Shown piece by piece: positions 30,990-42,089 of a DNA stretch of 64,000 bases (position 1 is its first letter; each line of letters starts with the position of its first letter). Made by a program: the position numbers and the translations under genes. The notes under the pieces were generated by a model that did no database searches, was not told the origin of the DNA, and saw only the letters and a list, made by a program, of their open reading frames with translations. Where the stretch lies: NCBI RefSeq assembly GCF_003589595.1, contig NW_020653409.1, positions 3,289,191 to 3,353,190 on the forward strand, written 5' to 3'. Origin of the DNA: Hyposmocoma kahamanoa. Its lineage: Eukaryota; Arthropoda; Insecta; Lepidoptera; Cosmopterigidae.

Positions 30990-32721
30990 ATATATATATA
31001 TATTCTTTATTGCACCAAACAAATAAACAGAAACAAAAAAATAACATAAGGTGAGCAAAGGTGGACTTATCTCTAAAAGAGATCTCTTCCAGCCAACCCA
31101 AGGCAGTGAGAGCAAAGGTTTTAAGCGGGGAACGGCGTGCAAAAGAGATAACAAAAGATGATAATCTACATGTGTAAAATATGCATATATAAAATTACCG
31201 TTAAATAATTAAAATAGTATATAAATAAATAGACTACATAACGTATAATACATTGTATCAATAAACTTACACATATACAAATATGATGATTATTAAGAGA
31301 GTTCAGCAAGAAAGTGCGCTGTCAACCTTTTCTTGAAGGAAGCAATTGACGGACTAGACTGAATATGGGAAGGGAGTCTGTTCCACAGCTGCGCTGCACG
31401 AGAGGAAAAGGAGTTGTAAAAGAAATTTGTTTTACAACTAGGATGAACGAGCATCTTAGTGATGCACGGACGCCTTGAGCGGCTAGGAGGGGGAAGCAGT
31501 TGGAACCGGGAACGTAGGTAGGAAGGAGAATTTGGGTCATGAAGTATATTAAAAAGGGTGGACAGGATATGCACATCACGGCGAAGGCGGATTGGGAGCC
31601 ATTTTAACCGAGCACGAAATTCGGAAACGTGATCAAATTTTCGGAGACCGAATATAAATCTGATAGCCAGGTTCTGTAGACGCTCTAGTTTGTTTAAAAG
31701 GTCTTCGGTCGCATCCAAGTAACAAACGTCGGCATAGTCAAGAATAGGGAGTAAAAGAGTTTGCGCAAGCATAATTTTGGTGTGAAAAGGAAGAAAGTAT
31801 TGGAGACGTTTGAGAGAATGATATGAGAAGTACATTCGTCTGCTGACCTCATTGACATGAGAAGTCCAAGACAAGGTGCAGTCCATTACTAACCCGAGAT
31901 TTTTAGCCTTGTCAGTATATGCAATTGGAACTCCGTCATATACCAGCGCAGGTACCAAAGACCAGTCCAACTTGGACCTCAATCTGCTACTGCCCACAAT
32001 CATTGCTTGAGACTTGGCTGGATTAACCAAAAGGCCAAATGACTTGGCCCATAACTGAATGGCAGACAAATCACAGTTGATAGACGCAATTGCCTCCGCT
32101 ACCTCGCCCACTTCAAAATTACGATAAAGCTGAAGATCATCAGCATATAAATGGAAGGGAGAAGAAATGACACGGGAAATATTATTAATAAAAATAGAAA
32201 AGAGTAAAGGAGAGAGTACGCCACCCTGGGGCACACCAGCAGTTAAGTTAGACCAAGATGACGAGCCATCATTGATTTTCACGCTCTGCTGGCGACCGAA
32301 AAGATACGAAGAGAACCAACTTATAATAGGAGAAGGGATATTAACAGCCTGAAGGGCACCAAGAAGAATGTCGAAGTCAACAGAGTTAAAAGCGTTGCTG
32401 AAATCCAAGAGGGCAATGGCAGTGAGTTTCGTTTCATCCATAGCACGACGTATGTCCTCCGTAATGTTCAGTAATGCTCCAATAGTGCTATGAGATGGAC
32501 GAAAGCCAGACTGAAACGGACATAAAAGATTATAGGAGGTAAGATGAGAATAAAGTTGTGTATGTACAATGGATTCTAGGGCTTTAGAAAGAATGGGGAG
32601 AATGGAAACAGGACGGTATTGTGAAAAAGATGTAGGATTCTGGATTTTAGGGAGAGGTATGACAAAAGCCTTTTTCCATTGAGTTGGAAAGACATAGCGC
32701 GAGAGAGAAAAATTTATGATG
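30990..32721 (-). mobile_element. CR1-like LINE, 5'-truncated, open RT frame (minus)
   Basis: 1732-bp insertion bordered by taagtat on both sides (30983-30989 and 32722-32728), a 7-bp target duplication. The 3' UTR ends ggtgcaataaagaatatata, an AATAAA followed by a short TA-repeat tail instead of poly(A), as in CR1-type LINEs. The reading frame is open from the truncated 5' end to its stop, so this is a young copy that lacks the endonuclease and N-terminal RT. Confidence 0.85.
31293..32720 (-). CDS. LINE reverse transcriptase, N-terminally truncated
   Basis: About 475 codons without a stop, ending FLAELS. Upstream of the first ATG (32441) the same frame reads TQWKKAFVIPLPKIQNP, YRPVSILPILSKALES and CPFQSGFRPSHSTIGALL. 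It then has LLDFSNAFNSVDFDILL, AGVPQGGVLSPLLFSIFIN, HLYADDLQLY (catalytic Y-A-D-D), and the C-terminal RAAQLWNRLPSHIQ. RT fingers, palm and thumb are intact from the truncation point. It has no start of its own, so a functional product is unlikely. Confidence 0.85.
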   Translation of the reverse strand: MINFSLSRYVFPTQWKKAFVIPLPKIQNPTSFSQYRPVSILPILSKALESIVHTQLYSHLTSYNLLCPFQSGFRPSHSTIGALLNITEDIRRAMDETKLTAIALLDFSNAFNSVDFDILLGALQAVNIPSPIISWFSSYLFGRQQSVKINDGSSSWSNLTAGVPQGGVLSPLLFSIFINNISRVISSPFHLYADDLQLYRNFEVGEVAEAIASINCDLSAIQLWAKSFGLLVNPAKSQAMIVGSSRLRSKLDWSLVPALVYDGVPIAYTDKAKNLGLVMDCTLSWTSHVNEVSRRMYFSYHSLKRLQYFLPFHTKIMLAQTLLLPILDYADVCYLDATEDLLNKLERLQNLAIRFIFGLRKFDHVSEFRARLKWLPIRLRRDVHILSTLFNILHDPNSPSYLRSRFQLLPPPSRSRRPCITKMLVHPSCKTNFFYNSFSSRAAQLWNRLPSHIQSSPSIASFKKRLTAHFLAELS

Positions 32722-32728
32722 TAAGTAT

Positions 32729-33840
32729 GTGAGTTTTATTGTTAAAAAAATCTTGTTTTGTATAAATTTAACAAATAAAATTGGTCCACTCACAAAAAAC
32801 ACGAACATAAAAAATACAGGTTGATCGATATTGATGCTGCTAGACGAATTGAAAAAAATTGCACAAGGTGTTACTTTTGATTCCTACACAAGGCATGGCC
32901 TGTCTTGTAGGCAACCAAATTCACAGAGAATTAAATCATGTTAGGCGAAAATATCTATGGTAACAATGATTATTTTATGTAGTTAGAAAATGAAATTTAG
33001 TTTAGTTATCTATGTTGTAGTTTTAATATTAAACTTTAAAAATTATTTTAAAATGTATCACTAAATTATTATTTTCCTCATTAACACTCTCAGATATAGG
33101 CAAGTATTTGTATGTGAAAAATGTGATTGTGAATGTCATTTGTATGTGTAGTTAGTGTAACTGTGTGTATGTGTGTGTGTATTGTGAATGTGGTGTGAAA
33201 GTAAGTCACTATTTCACCGATAAATAGAGTGATATATAATAAGTGTAAAGATAAGTAAGTGCTTAGGTACTTACGCTCTCAAGGCTGTACCATGAACCTG
33301 ACATGTCCCCTGCGGGCAGCAGGTGCTAGCATTGTGATGCTAGCGGAGATTTATAACTCATTTTATTGGAGATAAAGACTTCACGCGTTCGAAAAGATAA
33401 CTTGCGTGTTTGATCTTAGTTTTTTCTATTTTTATGCTTGCTCCTAATACAAGCACTCGTAGTCGGCTAAATTTAAAAACCTCGGAACTACGTTTTTGGA
33501 CGAAATTCCTTTTTTTATCTTCAAGCGCAATATCGGGCGAAGGTGTATTGTACCTTTGTATTAGTTGTAAAGGTATAACCCAAGATTGTCACATAAAATT
33601 ATCTCTACTAATTGTGTGTTTTGTGCCTACCGAAAGTTCACATTAATAGCAGTACGAGGTTTAGGAATTTAGTCGACAAAATGAAATTTCTGCAACCTTG
33701 ATTATTTTTTCTGTTACTATTTTATAAAACTTTTAAAATTTCCCTAATACATTCTATGGTTCGAGGACCTTCACTAATTATGAATTGGAGATGAATGAAA
33801 TGTAGAAGAGCTTCACTAATATATCTGTAAACAGCTGACT
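32729..33840. other. No gene recognised
   Basis: AT-rich with a short TG run (33164-33180). A 78-codon frame (33410-33646) is unrecognised. Confidence 0.3.
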
Positions 33841-34020
33841 TGATGTTCATCATAATCATAACTAAGAACCATCCTGATAATATCAGACCTTAAATAAAAA
33901 ACCGTGTTGAAATCAGTCCATCTGTTTGGAAGTTACAATGCCACAAACATATGTACACACACACATGCGACGAAGCCGAAGGATTCAACTAACTCCCACA
34001 TGCGTCGTGGGATTAAAATT
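33840..34020 (+). repeat. Possible interspersed repeat end
   Basis: The phrases gaaatcagtccatctgtttg, cacaaacatatgtacacaca and cgtcgtgggattaaaattg resemble a dispersed insect repeat that I remember loosely. No second copy is in the window. Confidence 0.3.
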
Positions 34021-34334
34021 GTTACGTGAATAATTTAAATTCTTATTTAAGTACCTAAATGAAACTATAAACGGATGTCATTTTACTATTTAATAGAAAA
34101 TGTTTATTAACCGATGTACGAGCACGCTCTACATTTTTATGTATTTTATGCTTTTTTTACCTGTATAACATTTAACATGCGTTCGCTATAAGTTAGTATG
34201 AAATAAACCTTCAAGACGAACACACGTATTTCTACTCAACGAAACATTTCCTTTCTACAAACAAACAATTAACATAAACAACAAAAACAAACAAGTAAGG
34301 GTCAATAGCACATTATACCCCTTACAACCGACAT

Positions 34335-34530
34335 CAAAAAAGGAGGAGATTCTCAATTCGACTGTATGGTTTTTATCGCTTTTTTTTGGCATGTACCTAT
34401 GTTACGCGATATTTGTGAACCGATTTTTTTTTGTTGAAAAGAGGGTACCTCAGAAGTGGTCCCATTTAAGTTTCAAGAAAATATTCCACGTAAAAGTGTA
34501 AAACTAGGGCATTAATGACTTTTGAGGTAA
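34335..34530 (+). repeat. RepE copy
   Basis: aaaaaaggaggagattctca, then gttacgcgatatttgtgaac, ttgttgaaaagagggtacct, gaagtggtcccatttaagtt, atattccacgtaaaagtg. Confidence 0.6.
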
Positions 34531-34930
34531 TTTTTTTAGTGCTCTGTACTGAGATGATATCTTACTGTTTGTTAATCTTTGACTATTATAATATGTTATT
34601 AAAGTTATCACATAATCATGGAATATCTATGTCCTGGTAAGAGCCGACTAGAACAGGCTTAGTATCTATAGACTTATAACATGTACAGTAGTGTAGACGT
34701 AGTCCATAAGTACCGTTTCTGTTGAAGTTAATCGGGAAAAAATTTTGGAGACAAATAGAAAACAGATGTATTGTTTCAGAAAAATAATGTGTAAGCGCAA
34801 TTGTAATGTGTTTTTTTAATCGATAAGAATTAGCAGGAAGAGGAAGCCAATAAACGTCGTTGAAGAGGTACCTACATTCGTACAATTTCCACTGGAGGTC
34901 ATTTCACGTGATTCAATCAATAAGATTTTT
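34531..34930. other. No firm gene
   Basis: An 89-codon minus-strand frame (34616-34885) with several Tyr and Cys is unrecognised and has no clear splice context. Confidence 0.3.
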
Positions 34931-34934
34931 TTTA

Positions 34935-35165
34935 TGATGTCAAGTGAGTGGACGAAGAAGTCGTACGCCTGGTCGTAAGCCAGTTATTTCTGCCGCCAAG
35001 CAGTAATGTCAGTATTAGTTTTCCTGAATTAAAGGGTAAGGGTGCTGGTGAAATTACAGGCACAGGGACTTGTCAACTTGTCGCAGAGTGACCGGCGCAG
35101 TGGCAGCGCCCCTCAGATCTTTGCGGTTTAAAGCTCTGAGTGGCACTGCAACTGTTCGGGATAAT
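34935..35165 (+). repeat. RepC, rearranged
   Basis: The first about 50 bp is the RepC 3' end in minus orientation (gatgtcaagtgagtggacga). The rest is the plus-strand middle and end. An inversion or two insertions would explain it. Confidence 0.55.
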
Positions 35166-35375
35166 TCCAGGTTCTAATATGGACAGACGATATGGCAGGC
35201 CGCAGCCTTCGCTCCCTTATTAAAACACTTACTGAATTGGGAGATAATTACCGTATATTATAAAGGTATTTAAAAATAAGACATTTCTTGTAATAAAAAA
35301 CTAAAACAAATGTGATACGGTCAAAGGTGACACACATCATTAAGGAAAATCCAAATATAAAATGTTTAACCAAGA

Positions 35376-35466
35376 AGGTTTCGCGACAGCAACTGTTATG
35401 GACAGGCCTGTGGCTTACTATCAGGCGCGCGATTTGTTCGTCCCATTGTTTTGTATCAAAAAAAGC
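35376..35466 (+). repeat. RepC 3' end
   Basis: gcaactgttatggacaggc, ggcgcgcgatttgttcgtcc, ending in an A-rich tail. Confidence 0.55.
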
Positions 35467-35584
35467 ATTTTTAAATTACTAACTATTGTAAATAGTCGCT
35501 TTGAGATAGGTGCTATGCGATGTGTAGATAAGTCGGCAATATGTAAGTTATTATGTGTTTATATTGTGATAAGAGTATTAACAA

Positions 35585-35800
35585 ACTGCCTCCGTGGCAG
35601 AACGGTTACCATGTCGGACTGCCACGCAGAGGTCCCAGGTTCGATTCCCGGGCCGGAAGAAATAGTTGTATGGCCTACAATTATTTCTCTCGTGAGTTTG
35701 GGTGTAATTTGTGGTTGTCTATGTGTGTGTCCATGGCACCCGCGACACAGGGTTTCCCTAGTGCGGGGCTATGTTGAGTGTGTGCGTTATTTATTTATTT
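35585..35800 (+). repeat. SINE-A (plus), well preserved
   Basis: Head actgcctccgtggcagaacg, B box aggttcgattcccgg at 35637-35651, and the full tail to gtgtgcgttatttatttatt. The overlapping open frames here are repeat-derived. Confidence 0.8.
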
Positions 35801-36460
35801 AACAAATTAAAATAGTGTATAAAGCTACAATAATTATAAAAATAAAATAACGAAAGTATTTATACACTTAATATAACGCTTACAGTACAACATTTTGATA
35901 GCACGTAAATTTATCTGCCAATATATTCACATTTCTCTTTAAATATTATTACAACGTTTATTACAATGTGCAGGAATACTAACATATTATTGATAGTCGC
36001 CCGCTATACTTAATAGCATTTATTTCCATACCTACATACTAACGTAGAGTAACAATTCCATTTTAATGTCGAATTTCTATGCGAACGCCCACGCAAACGA
36101 ATAATAATTTCGAATATTTACGAGATTATTTAAATATTGTTTTATGAAACTATCATATATATTCGTGGTTTTTTTTCCCCATCGGAAGAAACTACAACGA
36201 CTCTTGGAATAGTAAATTTAGTCAAGAAACAAAATAAAGGAATTAGAAACATTATTTTCTTACTTCGTTGGAGCAGGAGCTCCATTGCGATCACTAACCC
36301 GCCAGGGCCCCAGGTTTAGTAATTTTAAATCATCTCATCTCAGTTGAGTGTCAATGGCAAGCTTTTGTACGTTTGGTATTCTGCTAAAAGTTTAGAGTCG
36401 TAGCTTGTCATTAAGCTACTATCCCAACTGCCCTTGCACTTTCACCAGGCTCCCAGGCAC
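35801..36460. other. No gene recognised
   Basis: AT-rich. The start may be the reverse of a LINE tail (ttatttatttaacaaattaa). Confidence 0.3.
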
Positions 36461-36464
36461 TCGC

Positions 36465-36728
36465 CAGGGCTGGTAGCTGTAAAGGTATCTGGAAAGTATA
36501 AGTATATTATTATTATCTGGTAACTGGGTGATAAAACTTTCATAGATTTCTCATAGATGGCGCTACGACTAAAAAGTCGTTGAAAACCCAAATACAACGA
36601 CACGACAACAAGCACATAGAGAAATTCGTGAGGTCCGTGGCTTGGTATAGCGTGTGGCACGGTATGCTAGAAGACATAGGTTCGAATCCGGCCGGATCGA
36701 GGGCATTTTTTCTGAGCGTTCGATCTTT
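36465..36728 (+). repeat. SINE-B
   Basis: Has an extra short insertion near its 5' end (gtataagtatattattatta), then gatggcgctacgactaaaaa, a deletion in the A-box region (gtggcttggtatagcgtgtg), and a perfect B box ggttcgaatcc. Confidence 0.65.
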
Positions 36729-36920
36729 AATAATAATAATAAATTTCTTTATTTCCTCCACAAAATTTAGATATAACCAACGAACAAATTTGATCTTATG
36801 AAATAGTAATTTGTGGAGACTGGTGCCTAAACTAGGATACCCTGTGTTTTAGGTCACCAGGCCTCCACCTCCAGTAGATATGTGGCCAACATGGGTATAA
36901 TAAAGTGAGAATACAGAATT
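36729..36920 (-). mobile_element. LINE 3' UTR end (minus)
   Basis: The minus strand ends tggaggaaataaagaaattt followed by a TTA-repeat tail. Only the 3' UTR is present (tggaggcctggtgacctaaa). Confidence 0.5.
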
Positions 36921-37015
36921 TAAACAAATTTAAAATTAACTTGAAACTAATAAAACAGCCAAAAAATTAAGTAAACAAAAAAAAATTAAAAACAATGATA
37001 AGCATGCATTGAAGT

Positions 37016-37105
37016 GTGGGTGTGTGGGTGTGTGTGTGTGGGTGTGTGTGTGGGTGGGTGTGTGTGTGTGGGTGTGTGTGAGTGTGAGTGTGTGTGTGTG
37101 TGTAT
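37016..37105 (+). repeat. (TG)n microsatellite
   Basis: Interrupted gtgtgtgggtgtgtg array of about 90 bp. Confidence 0.9.
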
Positions 37106-37194
37106 ATAAGTGTGCATAGTGAGGCTCAGGAAATAATACTTAAAAGATTTTCGCAATTATAAAGAAAATGTATTTAATTTGAAGAATATGCTGA

Positions 37195-37475
37195 TTTCAT
37201 TTTTATTAAAAAATAAGTGCGCGTTTGATTTGTGCATCTGATGAAGTCGACGATGGAGCATGCACACCTAAATAATGCCTATTCACTGTCGCCTTGAAAT
37301 CGCCCGAGTTATACCGTTCAGGGAACAAGTCTGCAGGCAAGGAATTCCACTCCATAGCCGCTCGCCAAATAGACGTGGAAGCGAAGCACTTCGTGCGAAT
37401 CCTTAGAATATTCACACACAGGGTGGAACCCCAGCCCACGTCTGGTCCTCCGATGATGGAAAGCTAACAAACTCT
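37195..37475 (-). mobile_element. LINE-W RT C-terminus (minus)
   Basis: The open minus frame (37206-37439) reads SIWRAAMEWNSLPADLFPER, then YNSGDFKATVNRHYLGVHAP and ends RALIF. It is the clearest LINE-W copy. It ends with caaatcaaacgcgcacttat, the same end as the pieces at 12.2 and 12.6 kb. Confidence 0.65.
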
Positions 37476-37619
37476 CCGTGATGTATCCTGTAAAATACCG
37501 AAAAATTGTTAAACGAGATAAAAATTAATAAAATGGATAAATCGTTTATTACAAAAAAAATACATTTGGCTACAAATTCAAAGCCCGCTAAACTGCAGAG
37601 CAGTTTATTGGCGGAAACA

Positions 37620-37670
37620 CACTCTCACCATAAGCAATAAATATATATGTATATATATATATATATGCCT
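37620..37670. repeat. (AT)n microsatellite
   Basis: atatatatgtatatatatat run embedded in AT-rich sequence. Confidence 0.7.
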
Positions 37671-37774
37671 ACCTTACCCATAGTACGTCATAATTTACAC
37701 TCACATAGATATATCAGAATCAATAGTCAAAATTTAATCATCTGAGATTTGTGATAACAATTTCTTTTTCGCTT

Positions 37775-37830
37775 TCTTTTTGAAAGTGGAAGCGAAGCGC
37801 TACGGGCGAATCCTTGGAATATATTTTTAC
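37775..37830 (-). mobile_element. LINE-W small fragment (minus)
   Basis: gtggaagcgaagcgctacgg and gcgaatccttggaatat match the region upstream of the W-N-x-L-P motif in the 37.2-kb copy. Confidence 0.45.
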
Positions 37831-37894
37831 ACATTCTCAAAGTAGCTTTAGTAAGGCAACAACGATCCACTGAAACTTTATGTGAAAGGAAATT

Positions 37895-38335
37895 TCAGCA
37901 GGAAAAACGAGAGGTCTCAAATGAATGAAAGGAATGAAACCTTCTTTCACCCGCTCAGAATATTTTAAACACTCCTTCACTGTTAAGACTGCACAGCTAT
38001 GGAACGAACTCCCGTCTGAAATCCGACATTCTAAAGCGCTTCCTATATTTAAAACTGGACTGCGTAAACCTCTCCTGACTCGATATTAGTCTACAACTTT
38101 AGTATATTTAGTAGTAGTAAATAGAAGTTTATTTAAGTACGTAGAAACGTATAATGCATTTACATTTTTAACACTGGCACACTACGTCTCCCTCTCTGTT
38201 CAGTTCTCCACTGCCTCAAAGGTTGTCTGGAAGAGATCGCTTTCAGCGATAAGGCCGCCTTCGCCCAAAATAATTCTCGTAGTTATCCATGTACCGTTTT
38301 TGTTTCTTGTGTGCGAGTAAGTAAAGTGCATTTAT
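37895..38335 (+). mobile_element. LINE 3' end, different family (plus)
   Basis: Reads SEYFKHSFTVKTAQLWNELP, then SEIRHSKALPIFKTGLRKPL and a stop near 38088, the usual C-terminus of a Jockey/CR1-type RT. The 3' UTR contains ggttgtctggaagagatcgc and ttcagcgataaggccgcctt, a block also found at 55.0 kb, and ends in a ctatctatc-type tail. Confidence 0.65.
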
Positions 38336-38383
38336 CTATCTAAACTACATTGCAGAAGAATAAACAAATATTATCATAATTGC

Positions 38384-38669
38384 CATTGACTTACAAATAA
38401 ATGGACGACGGGTCTAATACAAAAACCACGAAAAAAATGTCCCAAGTCAACCTATTTAAACGTAGTGACATGTAAAGGAATATGAAAAAGCTAAAACGTT
38501 GAATTTAAATTGTAATGTCATCGCAGTCCTGTCTAATTTTGCTTGCTTCGCTGTCAGTCGAACAAACGAAGACTAAAGCGTGAATGACGCTCTGTATACG
38601 ATTTTAACGACCTATAAGTTCGGACACTTTTTAGCGCGGACCCGACGTCCATATAATTGTAAGTCAATG
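38384..38669. mobile_element. MITE-P, copy 2
   Basis: 286 bp, opposite orientation to copy 1. Flanked by the perfect 8-bp duplication ataattgc (38376-38383, 38670-38677). Confidence 0.87.
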
Positions 38670-38898
38670 ATAATTGCCATATAATTACAAAGGAAACACA
38701 ATGGCCAATGGTTTCTGGAACGTTAGCAGACTTGGTGCCCTGTAATGTATAACAATTTAGGCCAAGTCTTCGAAGTATGACCGACATTGTACTATAGCTA
38801 TATAATGTGGTAAAGAACCAAATCTTAACTGAGAACAGACTACTTTAAGAGTCTATACAACTTCAAATAGCTTTGGTTGATTCCATATAACAGTGTAA

Positions 38899-39063
38899 GG
38901 GTCGTGTTTTAGAACTCTACTCAATGCTCAAGTCAGGATTGCACTGGAAACACAAGCACTGGAAATACGACCCTAATGGCAGGGACTTGAGTATGATTTC
39001 GAGTGCTTTAAACGATACTCAAATCCTGATTTGAGCATTGAGTAGAGTTCTAGAATACGACCC
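38899..39063. mobile_element. 165-bp hairpin MITE (MITE-R), copy 1
   Basis: The arms (left gggtcgtgttttagaactct, then actcaatgctcaag) are near-perfect inverted repeats of about 43 bp, and a third half-motif (atacgaccctaatgg) lies in the middle. TAA borders both sides (38896-38898, 39064-39066), as expected for PIF/Harbinger-type insertion. Related empty sites exist in the other Q copies. Confidence 0.7.
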
Positions 39064-39267
39064 TAAGTGTCGAATCAATCACTTTAGAAAAAATATATAG
39101 TAAAATTGAGGATATACTGTTTACTATACGGTGTGTAAACACGACTCCTAAAACAAAACACAAACCTCACCTCAAACAAAACCTCTGTATTCAATAGGTA
39201 CTTTACATATACCAATGATTTTTTTTATATCATCTGAATTAAATAGAACACATTAATAATAATAATA

Positions 39268-39472
39268 ATAACGCACACACTCAACATAGCCCCGCACTAG
39301 GGAAACCCTGTGTCGCGGGTGCCATGGACACACATAGACAACCACAAATTACACCCAAACTCACGAGAGAAATAAATGTAGGCCATACAAATATTTCTCC
39401 CGGCCCGGGAATCGAACCTGGGACCTCTGCGTGGCAGTCCGGCATGGTAACCGTTCGGCCACAGAGGCAGTT
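39268..39472 (-). repeat. SINE-A (minus), well preserved
   Basis: B box on the plus strand is gggaatcgaacctggg. The head gttcggccacagaggcagtt is intact. Tail (taataataataataacgc) on the left. Confidence 0.8.
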
Positions 39473-39660
39473 ATACATTGTAGTAAGTAATTGTGTTATA
39501 TACATTGTATACGATATACATTTTTCGAAGGGCTTCAAATTCGTTTGTAAAAAAAATAAAATTCTGAAATAAAGCCAGTGTCCCTGCTGCTCTACCCAAG
39601 CAAAATGAAACGTATTAGTACGGGAAAAAATTTTATTCTAGCTGCGATAGTGTCGACTTA

Positions 39661-40495
39661 TAAGAATAATTCTGCTGGCGTCCTTTTTGCAAACCCAGCT
39701 ATGGCACTTTTACTAAATAGACTTGGTCTTTGCAGGTATATTAGTAAGTGTGCAAAAGACATTCCACTACAACTATAGGACCATTTACTACCTGTACAAT
39801 AAAAACCTATAACATCTTTACATCCTTTGCATAACCCTAGGACACCTCTTTTTCATAAATAATAAACACCAAGAAGTGTAGGCCGTTAAGAATAAGACCT
39901 ACTGCTAACGCCTACGCTCGGCTCTATTTACGCTAGCCTCGAGCTCAACATTAGTTGCAGACGAATAATCGATTCAGTAAATATTCGATTCAGCAAATAA
40001 TCGATTCAACACTCAATACACCGTCAGCGGTTTGTAATCGAGCATCTAAGTCTCGATTTCCATTATTCCATACATCGATGCCCTGCAGGGTACGCGGTGA
40101 CAGTTATTGTTTCTGGATGCTTTGCATGCCACTTTGTTTTATCGATGGATGATCAAATATGAATAAAGGGTGCGGTAGCTCTATCGATTTAGCTACAGCT
40201 TCTTAGCACTGCAGAGAGCGGGCTTTGTGTATAGTTCACCAAGCTAGTCCAGTAACAGTTGGAAGTTCGCTGTCTTCGAATGTAGGCATAAAAATTATAT
40301 TACGATGGTACTAAAAAGAAAGTCAACAGTACCAAAAATAAACGGTCTCATGAAAAGATTGAAGCGATATACTGGAGCTGATGAAAAAAATATATCGATA
40401 TATATGAAATTGATATTTACAACAGTACAGTGTCGATATTTAAGTGTTTTATTGAATGTCGGGACGATCCACCACCTTATATTCAATTATTTTTT
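39661..40495. other. No firm gene; short basic ORF
   Basis: A 64-codon frame (40305-40499) starts MVLKRKSTVPKINGLMKRL and has no recognised family. At 39960-40015 an aatcgattca motif is repeated three times. Some ATCGAT strings resemble DRE-type promoter motifs, but this is weak. Confidence 0.25.
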
Positions 40496-40499
40496 GTGA

Positions 40500-40785
40500 A
40501 ATTATTCCACTAGTTTGTTATAATTATTAATACAAAGATCACTTGGAAAAAATTCTTTGATCCGGCCGGATTCGAAACGACGTCTTCTAGCAAACCGTGC
40601 CAGACGCTATGCCAACTAAGCCACGAACCGAACCAGCGGACCTCACGAATTTTTCTAAGTGCTTGTTTGTCGGATCTTTGTATTTGGTTTTTAACGTCTT
40701 ATAGCCCTAGCGCCATCTATGAGAAATTTATGTAAGTTTTTCGTCACCCAATTAAGCACCTTTGCAGCTACCAGCCCTGGTTAGA
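40500..40785 (-). repeat. SINE-B (minus), full length
   Basis: Tail ttgttataattattaataca on the left, then B box ggattcgaaacgac (mutated), A-box region ctatgccaactaagccacg, and the 5' region ending tacgtaagtttttcgtcacc-like and ctaccagccctgg. Confidence 0.7.
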
Positions 40786-40789
40786 GATG

Positions 40790-41880
40790 TGTGATTAAGG
40801 TGAACTTAATATCGACATTTATCCAAAAAAATAAATTGATATTTTTTATTTTCTTATTTTGGCATAGTTTCAAGTAAAACTATGACACTACACAAAAACA
40901 AACAAATTTGTAGCTCAACAACAACCGCGCACAACATGCAAATAACATAAAAAATAATAAAATTTTGCAATTTAATCAATATGGCTAAATAAGCTAATAG
41001 AAAATGTGTATACTTTACGAAAATTACTTTACTATGTGATGTGTTCACGTGCTTCGGTACAACCCGGGTTTTTAATATTTTTTACAAATGTATTCGTGCT
41101 CTGGTGGATTAAACCAATATCAATATCTTTACATGGAACATTATAATTCCTGCATAAACGTATGAGAGGGTTGTTATGTGACACATACATATTTTTAGAA
41201 GAAGGCACCTAAAACAAATCGTAGTAGCCAGTAGGTATTGCCAAAGAAAGGTTAATTAGGGACTGAATTCGACTTGAAACCTTTTGTAACAGTGCTAAAG
41301 GACCATAGCTCTTTAATGTCTAGACTTTTCTATAAAAATACTTTATTAAGAATTAATTACTCGAGAAAAAGATTTTTGATATATTGAAATAAAAACTATC
41401 AACGGCATATAATATCAATCAATTATTTCCTGAAAAAAATTATACACTTTAATATTCGGATATGTGTTACCCAAGACTAAATGGACCTCCCATAGTCTCT
41501 GCTAATCCCAATGGGAGACAGGTGTGATGATGTGTATACTCAAGAGGACGTAGAAAGAAAAGAGGATCTTTTGTCTAAGGCGAGTTTATATTAGATTCTT
41601 GACTTTCCTTTTTAATCATATCGCAAAGAAATGAAAAAATATGTAGTTTATATTTAATAAAAAAAATAGCAAAACACTAACTTACGAACTCTTTTGCAAA
41701 GAGCTGTGCTGCCCATTGTATTCTGAAATATTGATACAAATTTTGAATTACTATCACTTAATGTAATATTTATTATGTTGTGTAGGGCACATTTTTTTTG
41801 TATCATAATGTTAACCAAACACTTTGAATCATATCCAGTTTTGTGAACCAAATAAAAAAAAACGATAATCTCAGCACAGA
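40790..41880. other. No gene recognised
   Basis: AT-rich. Several open frames of 60-80 codons show no family feature. Confidence 0.3.
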
Positions 41881-41884
41881 GTAC

Positions 41885-42085
41885 TAAAAACACCGACCTC
41901 AAAAGTCATTCATCCCTTAGTTTGCCACCCTTAGAGGTGGAATATTTTCTTCAAATTTAAATGGGACCACTTCTGAGGTAGCCCCTATCCAAAAAAGACA
42001 CCAAAATAGGTTCACAGACTTATCGAGTAACACACGTACAAAGAAAACATAGTCCAATTGAAAACTACTTTTTTGACGTCGGTTA
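41885..42085 (-). repeat. RepE copy (minus)
   Basis: tcatcccttagtttgccacc, cttagaggtggaatattttc, gggaccacttctgaggtagc, ttttgacgtcggttaaaaa. Confidence 0.6.
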
Positions 42086-42089
42086 AAAA

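Larger units (their letters stand above)
38850..39660 (+). mobile_element. Host element Q, copy 1, with two nested insertions
   Basis: Repeat Q starts agactcgatacaacctcaaa and continues gctttggttgattccgcat, gtgtcgaatcaacgactttg, aaaattgaggatatac; its far end has ataaagccagtgtccctg, acccaagcaaaatgaa and gatagtgtcgact. The ends are weakly inverted (agactcgata / tagtgtcgact). This copy is split by a 165-bp hairpin MITE (38899-39063) and by SINE-A (39268-39472). Confidence 0.5.

Noticed and set aside
35362..35802. 146-codon plus-strand frame
   Set aside because: It is composed of RepC followed by SINE-A; the reading has no protein-like conservation and the same words appear in all SINE-A copies.
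37016..37105. Regulatory Z-DNA region
   Set aside because: It is an ordinary interrupted TG microsatellite next to a LINE tail.
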